25,985 nucleotides of DNA from positions 1-25,985 of the IMG/VR virus record IMGVR_UViG_3300025115_000544; one strand, written 5' to 3'. Under the pieces are notes generated by a model. The model was not told where the DNA came from and ran no database searches. It saw only the letters and a list, made by a program, of their open reading frames with translations. The position numbers were made by a program, and so were the translations under genes. This document shows, in pieces, positions 1 through 6,707 of the stretch (the stretch's first letter is position 1; each line of letters opens with the position of its first letter). Origin of the DNA: a virus.

Positions 1-1
1 G

Positions 2-616
2 GCTCCACCCGCGGAGCCCTTCGCCGTGTTCCCGGACGCCGATTCGTTCAACAAGCGGCTGGAGCGCGAGACCCGGAAGCGGCTGAAAGACCTCGGGATC
101 GACGACCCCGATGCGGCCAAGACGCGGCTCGACCAGCTGGCGGCGATGGAGAAGGCGAACGAGGACGCGAAGCGCGCTCAGATGAGCGAGATCGAGCGCC
201 TCCGCGCCGACCAGGCCAAGGCGAACGCCGACGCCAAGGCGGCGATGTCGCGAGCCGAGGAGGCCGAGCTTCGCGCGCACCTCCATCGGGTGTTCGCGGA
301 AGAGGGGGTCAAGAATTTCGACTACGGGTTCTTCGCCGTGACGCGGAAGCTCGAATCGATCCCCGAGGACGAGACCCTGGACGAGCGCGCGTTCCTTCGC
401 GACCTGGCCAAAGACCCGACGCAGGCAGCCGCTCTCGGCATCGCGGCTCCTCCCGCACCTCCTGCGCCTCCCGGACAGCGGCCGGCGACGAGCACGCCCG
501 CAGCGGGCACGCCTCCGCTCCCGCCCGGCGCAGGCGCTCCTGCTCCAGCCAAGACGGCGTTCGACATGAGCCCGGCGGAGTGGGCGGCGTACAAGGCTCG
601 GAACGGCATCGGGTGA
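2..616 (+). CDS. Capsid scaffolding-like protein (5' end outside window)
   Basis: The frame is open from the window edge (it reads APPAEPFAVFPDADSF), so the gene most likely starts upstream; the first internal start is the GTG at 26. What is visible is a highly charged helical, probably coiled-coil segment (about residues 15-95 of the fragment, with repeats of Glu, Lys, Ala and Arg), then a compact segment around FDYGFFAV, a Pro/Ala/Gly-rich linker, and a C-terminal helix, MSPAEWAAYKARNGIG. Coiled coil, linker and short amphipathic tail is the usual layout of internal scaffolding proteins of HK97-fold phages, which direct major capsid assembly inside the procapsid and are then lost. Its place upstream of the major capsid gene agrees. 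A minor structural protein is the alternative. Catalytic protease residues are not visible in this part. Confidence 0.65.
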   Translation, partial: APPAEPFAVFPDADSFNKRLERETRKRLKDLGIDDPDAAKTRLDQLAAMEKANEDAKRAQMSEIERLRADQAKANADAKAAMSRAEEAELRAHLHRVFAEEGVKNFDYGFFAVTRKLESIPEDETLDERAFLRDLAKDPTQAAALGIAAPPAPPAPPGQRPATSTPAAGTPPLPPGAGAPAPAKTAFDMSPAEWAAYKARNGIG

Positions 617-631
617 CGACGCCTCTGGCGC

Positions 632-641
632 GCGTTATCCT
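632..641 (+). promoter_or_regulatory. -10-like element before the fibre-like gene
   Basis: TATCCT at 636-641 lies exactly 6 bases before the ATG at 648. A start site 7 bases after the hexamer would fall on the A of ATG, giving a leaderless mRNA. No Shine-Dalgarno is present. A GTGACG at 613-618 lies about 17 bases upstream as a possible weak -35. The element repeats before several later genes. Confidence 0.55.
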
Positions 642-647
642 CGCGCG

Positions 648-2135
648 ATGAGCACGCACATCGTCCTCGCCGACTACGCCGACAGCACCCGTTCGTTCCG
701 AGCCGGCGAGGACGTCGATGCCTCCCAGGTCCCCCTCGCCGAGTTGGTGCGCGGAGGGCTCGCGGTCATCGCCACGTCGTCGACCGCACGCGTTGCTCGT
801 GATGCGTACCGGATCCAGGCGCTCTCGAACGCGAACGCATCGCTTGTAGCGATGATGGCCGCTGCCGGGGTGTTCGGCGGCGGAGGGAGCGGCGGAGGTC
901 TCGGCGTCGGCGAGTTCATCCACGCCGACTTCGGCACGCAGGATGAAGCGCAGGGGCGCTACGTCGGCACGCAGGGCTGGATCGACCTTATGGCGAAGCT
1001 CGCCACGATCCAGTTCGGCGCGGCTCCCGTCGTGCGCCTCGCGTACCAGGGCACGCCGTTCGTCGTGCCCGTCGCAGGTATGCCCGCGACTGGCTGGGAC
1101 TTCCGCGGAGGCTCCGTGGCGAGCTTCTTCGGCGCGACCGGGGCGGTCGTTCTCGACTGTCCGCCGGGTGTGAAGCTCGACAACCTCTTCTCGTTTGGCG
1201 GAGAGACGCTCGGGCAGGAGACCGTCGTCATCAAGATCGCCCCTCCTCCCGGCACGGGCGTGCTGGAGTTCACGGCGCTCCCTCCCGACGCTCCGTGGAT
1301 CCACGTCATCGGTGGCGGCTCGTTCGTGGACCACTCGACCGACACGGGCGCGTACATGCGGGGCGACGACACCGACCGCTCGTGCGTGATGGTGACGGCG
1401 GGGGCGATGCAGAACAGCGCGCTCTCGCCTCCGCTCTCGGGCCCGCTCGTCGAGCTTGGAGCGACCGACGACGCCGTGAGCGTGCAGTGGGGGAACGGCG
1501 GGCTCCCCACCGGCTGGCTCGCGGGCGGAGGACCGGGCTCGGACCTACTGAACTTCTACGACGACGGCGCGCACCCGGACACCGACAACCTCGCGGTGTG
1601 GTGTCCTCAGTTCACCGGCGGAGGAAACATAACGCCGCTCTCGTGGACTCTCGCGAAGTGGGCTGCGTACGACGACGCGGTGATCTCGCCTCCGCTCGGA
1701 GCGACGAACGCGCAGGGAGCGATCGATGTTCTGAAAGTCGCGCTCGCGGCGCGCGCTCCGAGCGAGCAGAATACCTACGCGCCGATCGTCACGCCGATCA
1801 CTCCTGCGCTCCTCGCGGCCGTGGCCGTGGGGACGTTCTCGTGGACGAGGATCGGCGACCTCGTGCGCGTGACCGGCATCCTGACCGTCACGCCTCCGCT
1901 CCTCTCTGGAGACAACCAGATCGACATCGACCTGCCGGTGGCCACCGCGTCGGCGGTCGGGCTCGTAGGCCAGTGCTCCGGCTCGACTCTCCCGAACGGG
2001 AACACGGATGTGATGACCGCGACCGGGCCGATCCGTGCGGCCGGCGGTCTCGCTCGCCTCTACTTCTCGCTCGCCTTCGCGAACGCACCGACGGCGTTCA
2101 CGATGTCGGTCGACTTCTCCTACGTCGTCTCGTGA
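648..2135 (+). CDS. Modular capsid-fibre or appendage-like structural protein
   Basis: A 495-residue protein with three parts. Residues 1-75 form a small N-terminal domain (RAGEDVDASQVPLAELVRGG) of the kind often used as a particle anchor. Residues 75-88 are a flexible Gly-rich linker. The rest is mainly beta-rich and ends in a module with a TRIGDLVRVTGILTV strand pair and a C-terminal FTMSVDFSYVVS strand. This tail is typical of C-terminal modules in phage fibre and adsorption proteins. Its position between scaffold and major capsid genes suggests a head fibre or decoration protein rather than a tail fibre; that is inference. The ATG at 648 follows the TATCCT element by 6 bases and has no Shine-Dalgarno. 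No enzymatic motif was recognised. Confidence 0.6.
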   Translation: MSTHIVLADYADSTRSFRAGEDVDASQVPLAELVRGGLAVIATSSTARVARDAYRIQALSNANASLVAMMAAAGVFGGGGSGGGLGVGEFIHADFGTQDEAQGRYVGTQGWIDLMAKLATIQFGAAPVVRLAYQGTPFVVPVAGMPATGWDFRGGSVASFFGATGAVVLDCPPGVKLDNLFSFGGETLGQETVVIKIAPPPGTGVLEFTALPPDAPWIHVIGGGSFVDHSTDTGAYMRGDDTDRSCVMVTAGAMQNSALSPPLSGPLVELGATDDAVSVQWGNGGLPTGWLAGGGPGSDLLNFYDDGAHPDTDNLAVWCPQFTGGGNITPLSWTLAKWAAYDDAVISPPLGATNAQGAIDVLKVALAARAPSEQNTYAPIVTPITPALLAAVAVGTFSWTRIGDLVRVTGILTVTPPLLSGDNQIDIDLPVATASAVGLVGQCSGSTLPNGNTDVMTATGPIRAAGGLARLYFSLAFANAPTAFTMSVDFSYVVS

Positions 2136-2144
2136 GGTGATCCG

Positions 2145-2318
2145 ATGTCTGCTCCAACGAAATGCCCGAAGTGCTCCGCGGCGCTGGTCGCGGCGAAGGG
2201 TCCGTGGACCTCGACCTACGCGCCCCTGGTGTGCCGGTCGTGCAAGAAGGTCGTCCCGAGGGTTGCGCGTTCGGCCTCTCCGCCCGTCGGCTCCTCGACG
2301 CCGAGCGACGCTCGCTGA
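2145..2318 (+). CDS. Small zinc-ribbon protein (57 aa)
   Basis: A 57-residue ORF starting at ATG 2145, 9 bases after the fibre-like gene's stop, behind a clear GAGGTGA Shine-Dalgarno (2134-2140). It contains CPKC at residues 7-10 and CRSC at residues 30-33, a CxxC-19-CxxC spacing expected for a zinc ribbon, between basic residues (CRSCKKVVPR), with a Ser/Pro-rich tail. Zinc binding is inferred from the four cysteines. The role is unknown: it may contact nucleic acid or stabilise a structural protein. It is the only obvious paired-CxxC protein in the window and sits directly upstream of the putative capsid promoter. Confidence 0.75.
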   Translation: MSAPTKCPKCSAALVAAKGPWTSTYAPLVCRSCKKVVPRVARSASPPVGSSTPSDAR

Positions 2319-2327
2319 CTTCGACCG

Positions 2328-2356
2328 TTGCGCGAAGGCCTGACCGTCGGTAGGAT
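2328..2356 (+). promoter_or_regulatory. Putative promoter of the major capsid gene
   Basis: TTGCGC (2328-2333), a 17-base spacer, then TAGGAT (2351-2356). TTGCGC matches only 3 of 6 bases of the sigma70 -35, but the spacing is ideal and TAGGAT is the same hexamer found before the tape-measure gene. Transcription would begin near 2363 and give a leader of about 120 bases before the capsid ATG. Confidence 0.5.
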
Positions 2357-2375
2357 CGTCGGAATCAGTTCCCAT

Positions 2376-2395
2376 CCAGGCCGAGGGCGGCCTGG
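2376..2395 (+). other. Leader hairpin upstream of the major capsid gene
   Basis: Perfect 8-bp stem CCAGGCCG/CGGCCTGG with an AGGG tetraloop, in the untranslated leader between the putative promoter and the capsid start. There is no T-run after it, so a terminator is unlikely. A 5' stem-loop protecting an abundant mRNA or affecting translation is possible. Confidence 0.6.
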
Positions 2396-2485
2396 CCCCC
2401 TCCACGCGCACGACGGCGGTCAACGGTCGGTCCAGGGGTGCCCGTCGGGACGACAGATCCCTTCCCCGATTCGGAGGCACACACC

Positions 2486-3874
2486 ATGGCCGTTTCTCTC
2501 GCTGCTCTCGGCATCCCCGCGGAGATCACCGCGATCATCCAGGACCGCACGCTGGAGCGCGTCTTCCACGACTCGCTCTTCCCGAGGCTCCTCTTCCGCT
2601 CGGAGGCGATCCCCGAGTTCTGGGCGAGCAACCTCGGCGAGCGGATGATCTTCACCCGGACGGGCCGCATCCCCGTGCGGACGACGCCCCTCACGCCGGG
2701 CTCCGACCCGACGCCGAGCAGCTACGCGATCGAGCAGTGGGAGGCGGAGGCCCGCCAGCACGGCGACACGATCGACACGCACATGCCGTCGTCGTACGTC
2801 GCGCTCGCTCCCCTCTTCCAGCGGAACACGGTCCAGCTGGGCCTCAACGCGGGCGAGACCCTGAACCGCCTCGTGCGGAACGCGCTCTACCTCTCCTACC
2901 TCGGCGGCAACACCGTCACGGCGGCAGCGGCTCTCGCGGGCGCGCTCCAGCTGACGGTCGCGAGCCTGAACGGGTTCCGCGAGCGTCTCCTCAACGGCCG
3001 CCCCTCTCCGGTCTCCTCGACGAACGCGCTCCCGATCACGATCGGTGTCGGCGGCGAGCCGGCGAACACGGTGGTCGACGCGACTCCCCTCACCGCGGAT
3101 CCGGCCGGGCCGGGCATCATCACGCTCGGCGCTCCGACCGTGAACCCCATCCCGGTGCGCTCGGCGATCCTCGCGAGCACGCGATCGCTCATCACGCGCG
3201 TCGGCGGCGGCGCGACGGTCGACGCCCTCACGGGCGCGAGCGTCCTGACGCTCCAGACCATCATCGACACCGTGGCGCGGATGCGCGCGCAGCTGATCCC
3301 CCCGACGCCGGACGGCTTCTACCACATCCACGTCACGCCCGAGGGCGAGGCCCAGCTGTTCGCGGACAACGCGTTCCAGCGCCTCCACCAGTCGCTCCCC
3401 GACTCGGCGGCCTACCGCGACCTCGCGATCGGCCAGCTGGTCGGCTGCCGGTTCTACCGGAACACGGAGAACCCGAACCAGGACAACTCCGGCGCGCTCG
3501 TCGACACCTCGGGTGGCGGCGGCTCCGCTCGCGAGGCGAGCGAGATCGGCGCAGAGGTCATCAACCAGGCCGGCGTGCCGATCAAGCGCGCGCTGGTCAT
3601 CGGCGGCGGCGCGATCTACGAGAAGTACCTGGACGAGGGGAAGTTCCTTTCGGAGGCGGGCGCGACCGGCAAGATCGGCGAGTTCAACATCACGAACAAC
3701 GGCGTCGCCGTGATGACCGAGCGGATCCGCTTCATCGTCCGCGCTCCGCTCGACCGCGCGCAGCAGGTCGTCTCGCAGACGTGGACCTGGAGCGGCGACT
3801 TCCCGGTGCCCTCGGACGGGCTCTCGGGCGGCGCGGCGCGCTACAAGCGTGCGGCGGTCATCGAGCACGGCTGA
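2486..3874 (+). CDS. Major capsid protein (HK97-fold)
   Basis: The ATG at 2486 is chosen because GGAGG (2473-2477) lies 8 bases upstream; an in-frame GTG at 2438 would add 16 residues without such a signal. The 462-residue product begins MAVSLAALGIPAEITAIIQDRTLERVFHDSLFPRLLFRSEAIPEFWASN. It carries the block DTHMPSSYVALAPLFQRNTVQLGLNAGETLNRLVRNALY, then a probable inserted beta domain (about residues 185-220), and a C-terminal half with DGFYHIHVTPEGEAQLFADNAF, IGQLVGCRFYRNTENP and RALVIGGGAIYEKYL. These resemble phage major capsid proteins of the HK97 fold in the broad N4 gp56-like group. It forms the icosahedral shell with the scaffold encoded upstream. A strong Shine-Dalgarno, its own putative promoter and a terminator after the stop suggest high, independent expression. 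The fold is well supported; the exact family is less sure. Confidence 0.88.
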   Translation: MAVSLAALGIPAEITAIIQDRTLERVFHDSLFPRLLFRSEAIPEFWASNLGERMIFTRTGRIPVRTTPLTPGSDPTPSSYAIEQWEAEARQHGDTIDTHMPSSYVALAPLFQRNTVQLGLNAGETLNRLVRNALYLSYLGGNTVTAAAALAGALQLTVASLNGFRERLLNGRPSPVSSTNALPITIGVGGEPANTVVDATPLTADPAGPGIITLGAPTVNPIPVRSAILASTRSLITRVGGGATVDALTGASVLTLQTIIDTVARMRAQLIPPTPDGFYHIHVTPEGEAQLFADNAFQRLHQSLPDSAAYRDLAIGQLVGCRFYRNTENPNQDNSGALVDTSGGGGSAREASEIGAEVINQAGVPIKRALVIGGGAIYEKYLDEGKFLSEAGATGKIGEFNITNNGVAVMTERIRFIVRAPLDRAQQVVSQTWTWSGDFPVPSDGLSGGAARYKRAAVIEHG

Positions 3875-3881
3875 CGAGTTC

Positions 3882-3902
3882 GCCGACCGCGATCGGGTCG
3901 GC
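3882..3902 (+). other. Hairpin after the major capsid gene
   Basis: Perfect 7-bp stem GCCGACC/GGTCGGC with a 7-base loop, starting 8 bases after the capsid stop. No T-run follows. It sits upstream of the stronger terminator hairpin at 3956 and may protect the 3' end of the capsid mRNA. Confidence 0.5.
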
Positions 3903-3955
3903 AGCCGAGAGAGGCCGCGAGAGGTCCCCGCGACCGACAGATGGTCTCCAGCGAT

Positions 3956-3988
3956 GGGCTCGTGCTTCGGCACGGGCCCTTCGTCTTT
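3956..3988 (+). terminator. Rho-independent terminator after the major capsid gene
   Basis: A 10-bp stem GGGCTCGTGC/GCACGGGCCC (one G-U pair) closed by a TTCG tetraloop, followed by the T-rich tail TTCGTCTTT. A C(UUCG)G loop is unusually stable and common in intrinsic terminators. It ends 16 bases before the next putative -10 element, forming a terminator-promoter junction. Confidence 0.8.
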
Positions 3989-4001
3989 CCGTCCGCTCTC
4001 G

Positions 4002-4010
4002 TGCTACCGT
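4002..4010 (+). promoter_or_regulatory. Extended -10-like element before the Ala/Pro-rich protein gene
   Basis: TGCTACCGT (TG-N-TANNNT) with the hexamer at 4005-4010, 8 bases before the ATG at 4019. No Shine-Dalgarno is present. It lies just after the terminator at 3956-3988, where a new promoter would be needed. Confidence 0.55.
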
Positions 4011-4018
4011 CCGGACCT

Positions 4019-4816
4019 ATGGCGAAGGCAAGCACCAAGACGGCACCCGCTCCCGCTCCCGCTCCCGAGCAGCCGACGTCGGCTCCCGAGGCATCGGCTC
4101 CGCCCGAGACCGCTCCGCCGGTCGCGACTGCGCCCGAGGCTCCGCTGGTCGCCGAGGCGGCTCCGCCGAGCGTCGACGATGCGCCTCCGGCCTCTCCGGC
4201 GTTCGAGCCTCCCGTGCTCGACGAGGCGAGCCTGCCTCCGGTGCTCGAATCGAACGAGCCGATGTCGCAGTTCGATCTCATGGTCTCGGAGATCGAGCGC
4301 GCGTTCTCCGTCTTCGAGACCTCGGAGCAGTTCGTGATGGAGGTCCGGAGCGCGGCGGAGTCCGTGTGCGGCAAGCCTCCGCCTCCGAGTCTCAGCGACT
4401 CGGACGCGGCGAAGGTCATCGACACGCTCGTGACGACGATCCGCAAGACGGCGGACAGGCTCGGCTCTCCGCGCATGATCCGACTGGAGATCGAGGAGCA
4501 CGCGCGTCGGATGACGGCGCTCGCTCGTCGGCTCGACGGGCCGAAGCCGAAGCCGGTGGAGTACTTCGAGGTCACGGCGACGTCGCGCTTCATCGTCGCC
4601 GGCTCGATCACCTCGCTCGCGGCCGGCTCGATCATCTCCTCGCTCACGCACTCGATCTCCGACGTCGAGGCGCAGGGCGTTCCGCTCCGCCGATGCGGCG
4701 CTCCGGTCGCTCATCCCTCTGCGGCGGCGAGCGGGTTCCAGGTGAGCCCCTCGCACGACTTCGAGATCCAGGAGCACTCCGATCCGCTCCTCCGCGCGCT
4801 CGGAGTCGTGTCGTGA
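4019..4816 (+). CDS. Ala/Pro-rich head-region protein of unknown function
   Basis: A 265-residue protein. The ATG at 4019 is preferred over an upstream in-frame ATG at 3941, because 3941 lies before the terminator hairpin and the -10-like element directly precedes 4019. Residues 1-80 are a low-complexity linker of Ala, Pro and Glu. Residues 85-180 are predicted helical (QFDLMVSEIERAFSVF, AAKVIDTLVTTIRKTADRLG, EIEEHARRMTALARRL). The C-terminal part starts at YFEVTATSRFIVAGSITSLAAGSII, a strand pattern seen in small accessory domains of phage structural proteins. A head or connector accessory role is inferred from position only. Translation is probably leaderless or nearly so. Its stop overlaps the next gene's GTG (GTGA). 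Confidence 0.65.
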   Translation: MAKASTKTAPAPAPAPEQPTSAPEASAPPETAPPVATAPEAPLVAEAAPPSVDDAPPASPAFEPPVLDEASLPPVLESNEPMSQFDLMVSEIERAFSVFETSEQFVMEVRSAAESVCGKPPPPSLSDSDAAKVIDTLVTTIRKTADRLGSPRMIRLEIEEHARRMTALARRLDGPKPKPVEYFEVTATSRFIVAGSITSLAAGSIISSLTHSISDVEAQGVPLRRCGAPVAHPSAAASGFQVSPSHDFEIQEHSDPLLRALGVVS

Positions 4817-4998
4817 AGGGCTCCGACTTCAAGAAGTTCGGCGCGAAGAAGGCTCCCCCGCGCAAGCTCGCCGGGATGACCGCGGCACCGTCGAACGGCT
4901 CGCTCCCCGCGCTCCCCACCGACGGCGTGAGCGACGAGAAGAAGGCTCCGGTGCTCAAGGCCGGAGCGTCGAAGAGGCTCGCCGGCCTTCGTCGCTGA
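4813..4998 (+). CDS. Small basic protein with R/K-LAG motifs (61 aa)
   Basis: The GTG at 4813 overlaps the previous stop (GTGA) and has CGGAG (4801-4805) 7 bases upstream, so start and coupling are both supported. The 61-residue product (KGSDFKKFGAKKAPPRKLAGM...) is rich in Lys, Ala and Pro, and probably largely disordered. KLAGM occurs near residue 18 and RLAGL at the C-terminus (SKRLAGLRR). The next small protein repeats this motif. Function is unknown. A basic capsid-associated or connector peptide would fit the neighbourhood, but nothing shows it directly. Confidence 0.6.
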   Translation: MKGSDFKKFGAKKAPPRKLAGMTAAPSNGSLPALPTDGVSDEKKAPVLKAGASKRLAGLRR

Positions 4999-5004
4999 GG
5001 CAGC

Positions 5005-5199
5005 GTGCGGGAGTACTTCCGGGATGATCTCGGCCGCTTCGCTTCTCCGCCAGGAGGAGATGGAGGCGGTGACATACCCCCGGAGACACCGACACCTCCG
5101 CGAGAGTCTGAGGGTCGTTCGACGCTTGGGCGTCTGGCAGGGATGCCGGCGTTCGGCGGTCGGGTGGCTCTCGACCGTCTCGCGGGCGGCGGTCGTTGA
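5005..5199 (+). CDS. Small protein with GRF and LAG motifs (64 aa)
   Basis: The GTG at 5005 lies 6 bases after the previous stop, with TGAGG (4996-5000) four bases upstream as a short-spaced Shine-Dalgarno. The 64-residue product begins MREYFRDDLGRFASPPGG; short proteins with an RD-x-x-GRFA start are common in phage head regions. It is Gly/Pro-rich and contains GRLAGMPAF and DRLAGGGR near the end, echoing the KLAGM and RLAGL of the gene before. An overlapping ORF at 5024-5425 in another frame conflicts with the next gene and was discarded. Function is unknown. Confidence 0.55.
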   Translation: MREYFRDDLGRFASPPGGDGGGDIPPETPTPPRESEGRSTLGRLAGMPAFGGRVALDRLAGGGR

Positions 5200-5202
5200 G
5201 GC

Positions 5203-5208
5203 TATCCT
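5203..5208 (+). promoter_or_regulatory. -10-like element before the connector gene at 5215
   Basis: TATCCT at 5203-5208, exactly 6 bases (CCGGCG) before the ATG at 5215 and 4 bases after the preceding stop. The nearest purine-rich GAGG is 13 or more bases away, too far for a normal Shine-Dalgarno. Confidence 0.55.
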
Positions 5209-5214
5209 CCGGCG

Positions 5215-5619
5215 ATGGCCTTCACCGACGACGAGAAAACGCGCGTGCTTCACTTTCTCGGCTTCCCCGACTGGCAGTCGCTCGCGTCGTCGATCCAGTT
5301 GGGCTACCCCGCGAGTACGCAGCCCCTCTTCCTCGTCCGCGACTCGTTCGACCGGCTCTCTCCAGCCGGCGAGAACAGCGTGCGTCGCGACCTGTGCGAG
5401 TGCGAGGCGATCGAGCGCCAGCTGAGCGACGCGAGGAGCCGGATGCGGGCGACTGCGATCGGCGAGATGAAGCTCAACGCCCAGGAGACGACGCAACTCC
5501 GAGGCGAGTTGCAGTTCTGGATCAAGCGCCTCTCGGACGACCTGGGCGTGTTCCCGAACCCCTACTCCCAGATGGAGTATCAAGGGATGGGCGGCGGGAT
5601 CAACGCGAAGGTCGGCTGA
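5215..5619 (+). CDS. Probable head completion/connector protein
   Basis: A 134-residue protein starting MAFTDDEKTRVLHFLGFPDWQSLAS. It continues through VRRDLCECEAIERQLSDARSRMRATAIGEMKLNAQETTQLRGELQFWIKRLSDDLGVFPNPYS. This is a compact, mostly helical protein. The DDEK...LG start, the E/R-rich central helix and the L-N-x-x-E...LG-V-x-x-NP-(Y/F) ending resemble small proteins often found between capsid and tail genes of tailed phages, probably as head-completion or adaptor proteins. The family was judged from pattern memory, so the role is tentative. The ATG sits 6 bases after TATCCT. The next gene begins 18 bases later with its own element. Confidence 0.6.
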   Translation: MAFTDDEKTRVLHFLGFPDWQSLASSIQLGYPASTQPLFLVRDSFDRLSPAGENSVRRDLCECEAIERQLSDARSRMRATAIGEMKLNAQETTQLRGELQFWIKRLSDDLGVFPNPYSQMEYQGMGGGINAKVG

Positions 5620-5625
5620 GCGCGC

Positions 5626-5631
5626 TATCCT
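5626..5631 (+). promoter_or_regulatory. -10-like element before the gene at 5638
   Basis: TATCCT at 5626-5631, exactly 6 bases (CGGGGG) before the ATG at 5638. It starts 7 bases after the upstream stop. No properly spaced Shine-Dalgarno is present. Confidence 0.55.
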
Positions 5632-5637
5632 CGGGGG

Positions 5638-6201
5638 ATGAGCGACCCGTGCAACCCCCGGTGGCAGGTCCCGTCGACCGATCCCGCGCTTGGTCCAGCG
5701 TGCGACCCAGCCGAGAGCCTCGTGGAGAGCCTCGGAGGAGTCGCCGACGACCTGCGTCAGATCGGCGTGGACCTCGGGATGCGGCCCTACCGCGTGTTCT
5801 CGGTCGTCGTCCGGTGGACGGGCGGCGAGATCGGGCGCGGCACGCCGACGTCGGCTGAGCGGGAGTTCCTCCCGACGCCGAAGCTCGCCGAGCCGTCGGT
5901 GAACAACGAGCCCAAGACGGGCGGCCTTGTCGAGCGCGGGAGCGCGCGGCTCACGGCGATCAGCCCGCGCTACACCGAGGACGAGGTGCGCAGCCTCTTC
6001 GGCTGCGACGAGGAGCCCGGCGTAGAGACGTTCGTCGAGGTCCGCGTGGATGCGCGCGACGGCTCGACCGAGCGGCGTAGGTTCGTCGTCTCGGGGATGC
6101 CGTTCCGAGAGGTCGACCGCTTCCAGTGGGTCGCGAAGCTCCTCCGCCAGGACACCGACCGGCGGAGGAACGGCTCGGTGCCCTACGTCGGAGAGGAGTG
6201 A
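5638..6201 (+). CDS. Conserved-type phage connector-region protein
   Basis: A 187-residue protein. The segment LGGVADDLRQIGVDLGMRPYRVFSVVVRWTGGEIGRGT is followed by EFLPTPKLAEPSV, RLTAISPRYTEDEVRSLFG and, near the end, FVVSGMPFREVDRFQWVAKLLRQ. This succession resembles proteins encoded between head and tail genes in many tailed phages (probable head-closure or neck components), mainly beta strands. Assignment as a neck protein rests on pattern and order rather than a recognised catalytic or binding motif. It starts with the leaderless-type arrangement described for 5626-5631, and the HK97 gp10-like gene follows after 3 bases. Confidence 0.55.
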   Translation: MSDPCNPRWQVPSTDPALGPACDPAESLVESLGGVADDLRQIGVDLGMRPYRVFSVVVRWTGGEIGRGTPTSAEREFLPTPKLAEPSVNNEPKTGGLVERGSARLTAISPRYTEDEVRSLFGCDEEPGVETFVEVRVDARDGSTERRRFVVSGMPFREVDRFQWVAKLLRQDTDRRRNGSVPYVGEE

Positions 6202-6204
6202 TCC

Positions 6205-6687
6205 GTGGCGCGCTATCGCGTGACGATCCCTGAGTTCACGCGGTTCCTCGCGAGGATGACGCCCGAGATCCGAGACGCGTGCATCACGGGCCTCCGGAGC
6301 GGCGCGCTCCGGCTCCAGGTCGCGACCATCAACGAAATCGACGCGGCCAAGCCCTACCCCGCGGTCGACACGGGCGAGCTTCGCAACTCGGTGAACGTGA
6401 CGTCGATCTCCGACGGTGCGATCGTCCACGTCGATGCTCCTCACGCGGCGTTCCTGGAGTACGGCACCCGCCCGCACACGCCTCCGCTCGCTCCGCTCCT
6501 GGAGTGGGCGAACCGGAAGGGTCTCGACGCGGGCGCGGCGCGCGCGATCCAGCGGAAGATCGCCCGAGAGGGGACGGCACCCCGGCACTACTTCGAGAAA
6601 GCCGTGGAGCGCGCAAAGCCGTTGATCCGCGAGGAGATCCTCCAGGAGTTGAGCCGGATCGGCTTCGGACGCGTTCGAGGCCGGTGA
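6205..6687 (+). CDS. HK97 gp10-like tail-completion (neck) protein
   Basis: A 160-residue protein with the signature of the HK97 gp10 family. It has an N-terminal helix pair, VDTGELRNSVNV near residue 54, AAFLEYGTRPHTPPLAPLLEWA around residues 81-103, a basic helix, and GTAPRHYFEKAVERAKP near the C-terminus. These proteins complete the head-tail joint. The GTG at 6205 follows the previous stop by 3 bases with GAGGAG about 6 bases upstream, so translation is coupled and uses a normal Shine-Dalgarno. Length is typical for the family. Its stop lies inside a 21-base cassette that is repeated at 16894. Confidence 0.85.
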   Translation: MARYRVTIPEFTRFLARMTPEIRDACITGLRSGALRLQVATINEIDAAKPYPAVDTGELRNSVNVTSISDGAIVHVDAPHAAFLEYGTRPHTPPLAPLLEWANRKGLDAGAARAIQRKIAREGTAPRHYFEKAVERAKPLIREEILQELSRIGFGRVRGR

Positions 6688-6692
6688 GCCCG

Positions 6693-6701
6693 TGCTAGCC
6701 T
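6693..6701 (+). promoter_or_regulatory. Extended -10-like element before the tail-terminator gene
   Basis: TGCTAGCCT (TG-N-TANNNT), hexamer 6696-6701, exactly 6 bases before the ATG at 6708, with no Shine-Dalgarno. The 21 bases at 6684-6704, which include the previous stop, match 16894-16914 at 20 positions. Confidence 0.6.
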
Positions 6702-6707
6702 CGGGCG

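Noticed and set aside
2420-3973. Long minus-strand ORFs opposite the capsid gene and elsewhere (also 4711-6756 and 6588-8927)
   Set aside because: Products are Arg/Asp/Glu-rich low-complexity shadows caused by high GC, lie opposite clear + strand genes and lack ribosome sites.
3941-4018. Upstream ATG extension of the Ala/Pro-rich protein
   Set aside because: The extension would encode the terminator hairpin; the promoter-like element directly precedes 4019.
2737-4812. Long + strand ORF through the capsid gene in another frame
   Set aside because: It is a shadow of the capsid and Ala/Pro-rich genes; only its last part, from 4813, is a real gene with its own start.
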